A DNA stretch of 64,000 bases from Pseudoscleropodium purum (Eukaryota; Streptophyta; Bryopsida; Hypnales; Brachytheciaceae), in NCBI GenBank assembly GCA_963969395.1, contig OZ017804.1:1116001-1180000 (forward strand), given 5' to 3'. The notes under the pieces are model-generated. The model was given only the letters and a program-made list of their open reading frames with translations. It made no database searches and was not told where the DNA came from. This document shows, piece after piece, positions 58,977-64,000 of this stretch. Numbering within the stretch: the first letter of the stretch is position 1; each line of letters begins with the position of its first letter. Made by a program: the position numbers and the translations under genes.

Positions 58977-61900
58977 TTACTCGTGAGGGGACTCCCCATC
59001 TCTACCTGTACCAACCAGATGGTCCATAATTTTGTCAACCGAGTGTGCAGCAACATTAATAGGGATCTTTAACATCAGAAACATCAACAAAAATTAGGCT
59101 CGAGAAGTCAAGTAAGCTAGAATAAGAACACAAATGGTACCTGGTAAGTATCACTCTCTTTGATTTTAGACCATGCAGGCTGCTGCAGAAGGACTGTGTC
59201 CTGGAAGGTCATCATGTTAGTAGGCATGTTGAACAGCAGATCGGCCTCTGTTTCATCTGAGCCTGGAGCTTGAAGATCTGGCAAATCATTTGCTGATATA
59301 GAGCTAACACCACACATTTGCTCTGCTGATAGCAAACTATTATTGTTGAAGCAGGCTCCTCCTGCCTCAAACCCAAAAGCTTTGTCGTTTGAAGAATTCC
59401 CTATATCTTGTAAGAAATTTACAGCCTCTGAGGCTCTCCCAGAGCCAACACCTCCAAAGGTACTGGCACTGCCGAGGCCTCCACTTTGCTTCCCTCCAGT
59501 ATGTATACTAGTCTCTTCTTGTACAACTATCCCAGACTGGCTTGTAAACCTGCCTGGTGACCGTTTGTTGCTTGAAGGGGCGCTCTTGGTATGTTGCGAC
59601 CCGTGCACCTTCACTTTCTCTTTGTTGAATTCTTTACTCTGCACCTCAAGATTGCCAGATGTCATTACAGTGAAGTCATTACTAAATGTACCTGTATCAC
59701 GTATTGCTCGACTCTAATAAGTTACATTTAAAGCTCTTTTAGTGCCAAAATGCTTAAAATTCACAGTTTCACACAATTTATACACTTGTGAGATCGCACG
59801 AGCGATCTTCAATGATAAAGATGCATTTCCATTAGAAGACAATCACTAGAGGACACCTGCCACCAGCTAATATATGTCCAGTCTTTTGAGAATAGATCAT
59901 TAATTTCCTTCGTTCAAATATGTTCATAGATTTGGGGCAATGATGTTGAGATCTTTACCTTGTTAAATTCAGCTGATCCACCCCTGCGCCTACTGCGGTT
60001 CTGCAGTTGCAGGAACTGCTCCATCCAGCCAGAGCTTGTAAGGTCTATAAAATTGAGTAGCTGCTGGAAGTGCTGAAGGATACGTGAATTCACCCCAAGC
60101 ATGGACGACTCAAACATGCCCTCCTCGAGCAATTGTTGAAAGTTGGTCAAAGATCCTTCAAATTCGGCACTGGTAAACATTTGTTTCAAACTGCAAGGTC
60201 CACAAGTCCTAGTCACTAATGTGACTCCAGCTGTCTTACTGCAAGACACTGAAGTTCTCTGTTTCAAGAAAGGAAGACACGTAGGAATCCATCCTCTTTC
60301 CCTAATTAAGGGGCGTAAGAACAAGGACCGACTCCCCTCTTGCATTGATCTAAAACTTCAGTATCCGCCATTCCTTCACAACTCCACCATGGTCTGCAGG
60401 GGAACTTACCCATACAATAGCCCTACTGAAAAATTGCCTACCTCTTCTTAAGAAGATTCCGTGCACTGGTCTTACCTTTCTGAACCTTTGGCAACATCCT
60501 CAGTAGACAAATATCTCATAAGCTGCCCCTGCTCTTGATCCGTGAGAAGACCCGTAAATGTGTCAAAATTTAGTATATCCTGCGAGAAGATAATGTTCGG
60601 GTTAAAAACTAGTGCCAACCGAATTGCCACGTCAATCGTCAATCATCAAACAAACAAGAACAGTGTAACCGTGAGGCTCTGTCCAAGTAGGTAAACAACA
60701 ATATTAATTTATTGATCAGTCGGACCCCACATCCCTACTCCAACCCAACCCTAACCGCGTTGTGCAATGTGAATGCGGTTGTCGATAGGATTTGGAAACT
60801 GGGATACAAAAACCGGACTCAATGCCATAGTCTCTATCCTTTGGACAGAGACAACAAACTACCACGGATTCAACCATTATCTATAAGATCTTGTAGAACT
60901 GGTGCGAGAGCCTACTCTGATTACTCTTCAGACAATCCCTCAAACCTGGATGCGATTATTGTACCTTCAACTCAAGAAAAACTAGAGGAGACTGGCAGCT
61001 TTGGAGAACATCCCGCTTGTTGTAAGGGTAATTCTCTCTGCGCACAAGTTGGCTCTTTTAGAAGCAGAATAATTATGAACCGACATTTTAAAGCAAATTC
61101 GCTATGGGTGCCGAAACGACGGCTCTGTTTCACTGTCAGAATATTCCAGTAAGTTCCTACCTATACAGAAAACCCACGACGATAGAGATCTGCAAAACTT
61201 ACAAGAGTGTATTATTGGCACTCAGATGTTGGTCACAGTGTCCACGGGATCCAATATCCACCTTCTTGCTCTCCTTTGCCTTCTCCTTACCACGTACTGA
61301 TGGCAGACGCTCCGCGCCATTGAGAAGCTGCTGAAGAGGACCCCCCTGTCTGTGAATACGAGTCCCGTAGAGGTCCTCCGCCATGCGACTATCACTCTTG
61401 TGCTCATCCAATATCGGTTGTCGAATGAATACGCTGCCTAAGCCTATTTCATCAGCCATTGTCGAGGGCTTGCTATCCACCAGTATATCATCTGAAAACC
61501 CATGCATCATCGACGAGCTGGCTGCTGCTGGGAAATCACCCAGAGCTTGCTGGAATTGCTTACTGAGTTTATCAATTGACGTACATGGAACTCTCGACAT
61601 GGATGTCCGTTTCCGTGTAGGAATAAGACCCTCCCAGAGTGAGCTTGAGGCTGCAGTCAATGCGGGCACAGAATGATATAACTTGCTCTTCACATAAAAC
61701 CCCAGTCACCTCAAGAATGCACACTGACTTCCAAACAGACGCCCCCCTCCCTCCCATAAGCCGAACTGCTTGCACCCTGATAGTAGAACTGCACAACAAT
61801 CCAACACAGAAAGCAGAAAAGAGAGTTGGCAACCTGCGACATCAGGAGGAGGAGCGCTTGAGCTGGGGATGAAAGCTGCATCGTCCAATCCTGAGACACT

Positions 61901-62416
61901 GGAACTCAAACTTGATGTGGAGATGGTATCATCTCCCGCAGATTTTAATGAGCGCATGTGTGATCGAAGTGAAGCTCTCTCTTGATGTCCCTCAGAAGGC
62001 TCTTTTCGTTTATGAGAACGAGGTTCAGAAAAGAGTTTCCTACTATTCTTTCTCCCACGCGGCACGGCACCTCCTTCCGGACACACGGAGCCTCCAAATC
62101 CACCGGAATGCATAGGCATGTAATTTGACAGGGTGCCTTTGGTACGCCACCTGGAACCACAAGCGTTGCAGAGGACGGGCTTTTCTGGAGGTCCATTTCT
62201 CCAAAGAGGAGTTGCTGCAGAGAGAGGCATTTCAGTCAAAAAAGTAAGCAGTAGCCGAGGTACTTCAAAGAGTTGAATGTAAGCACGACCACATGATGAG
62301 AAACCGTTCTCCACGTCGGCGCCACATATCATAATACAACGAAAGTCAGCAGATGGAGACGGAACATAGTACGTACTGGCAATGCCACAATGGCCACAAG
62401 GTCCTTGCTTCCCCAT
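58977..62416 (-). CDS. GATA zinc-finger transcription factor with C-terminal ASXH/DEUBAD region (GATA26/27 type)
   Basis: Coding exons on the minus strand: 62377-62416, 61834-62214, 61203-61650, 60476-60579, 59959-60190, about 59141-59638, and 58977-59066 (stop). The start [13 protein letters not shown] joins [20 protein letters not shown], giving C-X2-C-X18-C-X2-C, followed by [12 protein letters not shown], the GATA26/27 signature. The middle is Ser-rich with a basic patch and a conserved piece ([14 protein letters not shown]). Exons 4 and 5 encode an ASXH/DEUBAD-like helical region ([19 protein letters not shown], then [16 protein letters not shown]). Exon 7 ends [17 protein letters not shown]... 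before TAA. It should bind GATA sites in the nucleus; ASXH regions in other proteins contact BAP1-type deubiquitinases, which is inference here. Junction 3/4 does not match in phase (2 against 0) and 5/6 is uncertain, so a small exon may be missing. Confidence 0.85.
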
Positions 62417-64000
62417 CCGCCTTTAGAGGCTTCGTTGAAACAACAGCCTATCTGCAGAAGTAGTCTTGGGCAACCCCTGTGTTTTCAAGCACCATGCAGT
62501 CTCTCGTCATTCGCTGCTGTCAGGGTCAGGTTCCAATGTTGTGCCCAAACTGAAAATAATGGCACCAAGAGAGGCAGGGATGAGAAAAATCAATTCTCGA
62601 ATCCTCACGTTTTGATACACTACTAATTACCGTTCACACGAGAAGTAGTTACAAGGCGATATAATAAGGGAATGAAAGTGTCTTACTTCTTTCAAAGAGC
62701 ACGCTGTCTGGACCAAGTTTACCAATCCACTACCACCTCGGCTGTGCCTAAACTACGACAGACCCTGAACACCCATTCCATTCAATCATACGTTACTTCT
62801 GAGGAGGACGAGGATACATAATAATCGGTTCTCCACAATTAACGACTCAAAAGTTTTCACCCAACTGGTCACGTCGGCAATTGGACAGGTAGAGCGTGCA
62901 TAGGAGCACACTCACTAAGAATCCCAAATTTTCCCAATACGAAACTAGATGTATAGAGCGAAATGTTATAAAAATTGTCTTGTCACGAATTTCCTTTTAC
63001 CGAAGTTTATGCCTTAAATTGGTTTGACAGCCTTCGGGCCGAAATCATTTGGTAGCGAACTTAAAAACCTAACTAAAACCCTAACCCCGCTAACCTCCCA
63101 AGATGGTGCCAGAAATTACCGAAACAGTAACACCAAAAAACCACATATACTGAACGTTGAAACCCAATGCATTCAATGCGGGCCTTTTACGAGTCCGTCC
63201 ACGTGAGCTCCAGCTAGGAGTTAAATTTTTCGTAAGCCGACACCTCCTCAAGCGACATCTCTAGGCAATACCGTCTCGCTTCCTACCACAAAGTAAGTCC
63301 ATTCCTCGTGAAGTTAGCCAAGTGTAACGACCCCAACTGCCTAGCAAGAATGCCACTGAATTAATAGAGAACCAGGTGGCGCCTGAGGGGAAAAAAAGAT
63401 ACAGGTCAATAGTCCATCGATGCTATTAATTGTGGGAGCTGGAGGAAAGAGTGGACATCACAGAACAGTCAAAATTTGCATCAAAAACAGTTAAATAGCC
63501 AACATATTAAGCAGCTAGCTCAACCTAGGACTCCTGGTGTATGCAAGCGCATATGTTCCAGAAGAGCTATCAAACTGGAATGCATGATTTTAGCTCCAAC
63601 CTAGAATTGAAGTTCAAAAAAGACAGTTAATGCGCCAACTCAGACGCTGATAAGACAAAGACCTAGCTTTTCAAGACTCAAACCATTGACATCGGGGAAC
63701 TGACGAAAATATTACCTTCAGTATTAATATTTATGTGATTTGCAGATTGATTACAAAGGCATTTCATGAGCATTGAGAGAACGTCCTTACAATAAGTAGG
63801 CCGAAAGGTTAAAGAAAACACGAACCCGAAATGCAACTGCCTTCAAAAATCTCGGTGTTTGCTATAATTAAGATACATTCATCAATTACTCGCAATCAAT
63901 CAGAGAATATCACCCACTAGTTGTTCGTTTAGTAGTTGCGCAACATGTTCTTGCTCGTTCACGCAAGTCCTTGCTTGATAGACTGTTGAACGACACGTAG
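62417..64000 (-). promoter_or_regulatory. Upstream region of the GATA gene
   Basis: Gene-like composition throughout, probably leader (perhaps with an intron) and promoter of the minus-strand GATA gene. A telo-box (AAACCCTAA on the plus strand) lies at 63076-63084, within a stretch with several AACCTAA/AACCCTAA words. Short open frames (62390-62626, 63024-63206) have no domain. No second gene is evident before the window ends. Confidence 0.45.
63076..63084 (+). promoter_or_regulatory. Telo-box AAACCCTAA upstream of the GATA gene
   Basis: Exact telo-box about 660 bp upstream of the GATA start codon, with partial copies nearby (AACCTAACTAAAACCC). Known from plant promoters of growth-related and Polycomb-regulated genes; function here is inferred. 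Confidence 0.4.

Noticed and set aside
58578..59072. 95-codon minus frame (58578-58865) and 88-codon plus frame (58806-59072)
   Set aside because: The first lies in the probable 3' UTR of the GATA gene; the second is antisense to its last exon.
41100..63090. Telomeric repeat tracts from AAACCCTAA words
   Set aside because: Only single or scattered copies near gene starts, not arrays; treated as telo-boxes.
1..64000. CRISPR array or bacterial operon
   Set aside because: No regular short repeats with unique spacers; introns and plant gene families show nuclear plant DNA.
1..64000. tRNA, rRNA or snRNA genes
   Set aside because: I looked for B-box-like GGTTCGAATCC and cloverleaf patterns by eye and found none that pair up; 'gagttccaatcgtggg' at about 9148 lacks a matching A box.

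Overview
The window is nuclear DNA from a green plant, most likely a land plant outside the flowering plants (moss, lycophyte or fern are possible; the sequence alone does not settle this). Evidence: plant-type genes with GT-AG introns (an ER-anchored ubiquitin-conjugating enzyme, a SUVH-type SRA-SET methyltransferase, a Golgi GH43 glycosidase, a GATA factor of the GATA26/27 type with a C-terminal ASXH/DEUBAD region), telo-box motifs near gene starts, and long, very AT-rich intergenic DNA full of decayed transposons.

Layout. 593-2834 (+): UBC32-type E2 gene, five coding exons. 2835-20600: gene-poor AT-rich DNA with a 1.73-kb Tc1-like element flanked by TA (5275-7003), a 546-bp inverted-repeat element (8540-9085) and the first copies of a ~920-bp TTAA-flanked repeat. 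20672-23476 (+): SET-domain gene with an unrecognised C-terminal region and an apparent frameshift. 23477-40690: AT-rich repeat DNA with three more ~920-bp copies, shorter TTAA-flanked elements, several tandem repeats and a LINE 3' end. 41424-43256 (+): intronless SUVH-like gene. 43257-50200: a hairpin, tandem repeats and a decayed hAT transposase. 51937-54500 (+): GH43 gene, four exons. 54501-58976: AT-rich intergenic DNA. 58977-62416 (-): GATA factor gene, seven recognisable exons. 62417-64000: its upstream region.

The intact genes are unrelated housekeeping or regulatory genes and form no operon or cluster: protein quality control at the ER, heterochromatin marking, cell-wall glycan trimming and transcription. 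The most unusual material is in the repeats: (1) about seven full-length, non-coding ~900-940-bp elements between 11.3 and 32.2 kb, ending in CCC(C)TAAAG and flanked by TTAA, a piggyBac-like signature unexpected in plants; (2) a DD34E Tc1 element whose ~577-bp terminal arms are each built of three ~180-bp repeats; (3) the SET gene embedded in this repeat-rich stretch.

All coordinates come from reading by eye. Splice sites were chosen from GT-AG, reading frame and family similarity. Two junctions in the GATA gene and one in the SET gene could not be reconciled. No database search or alignment program was used.
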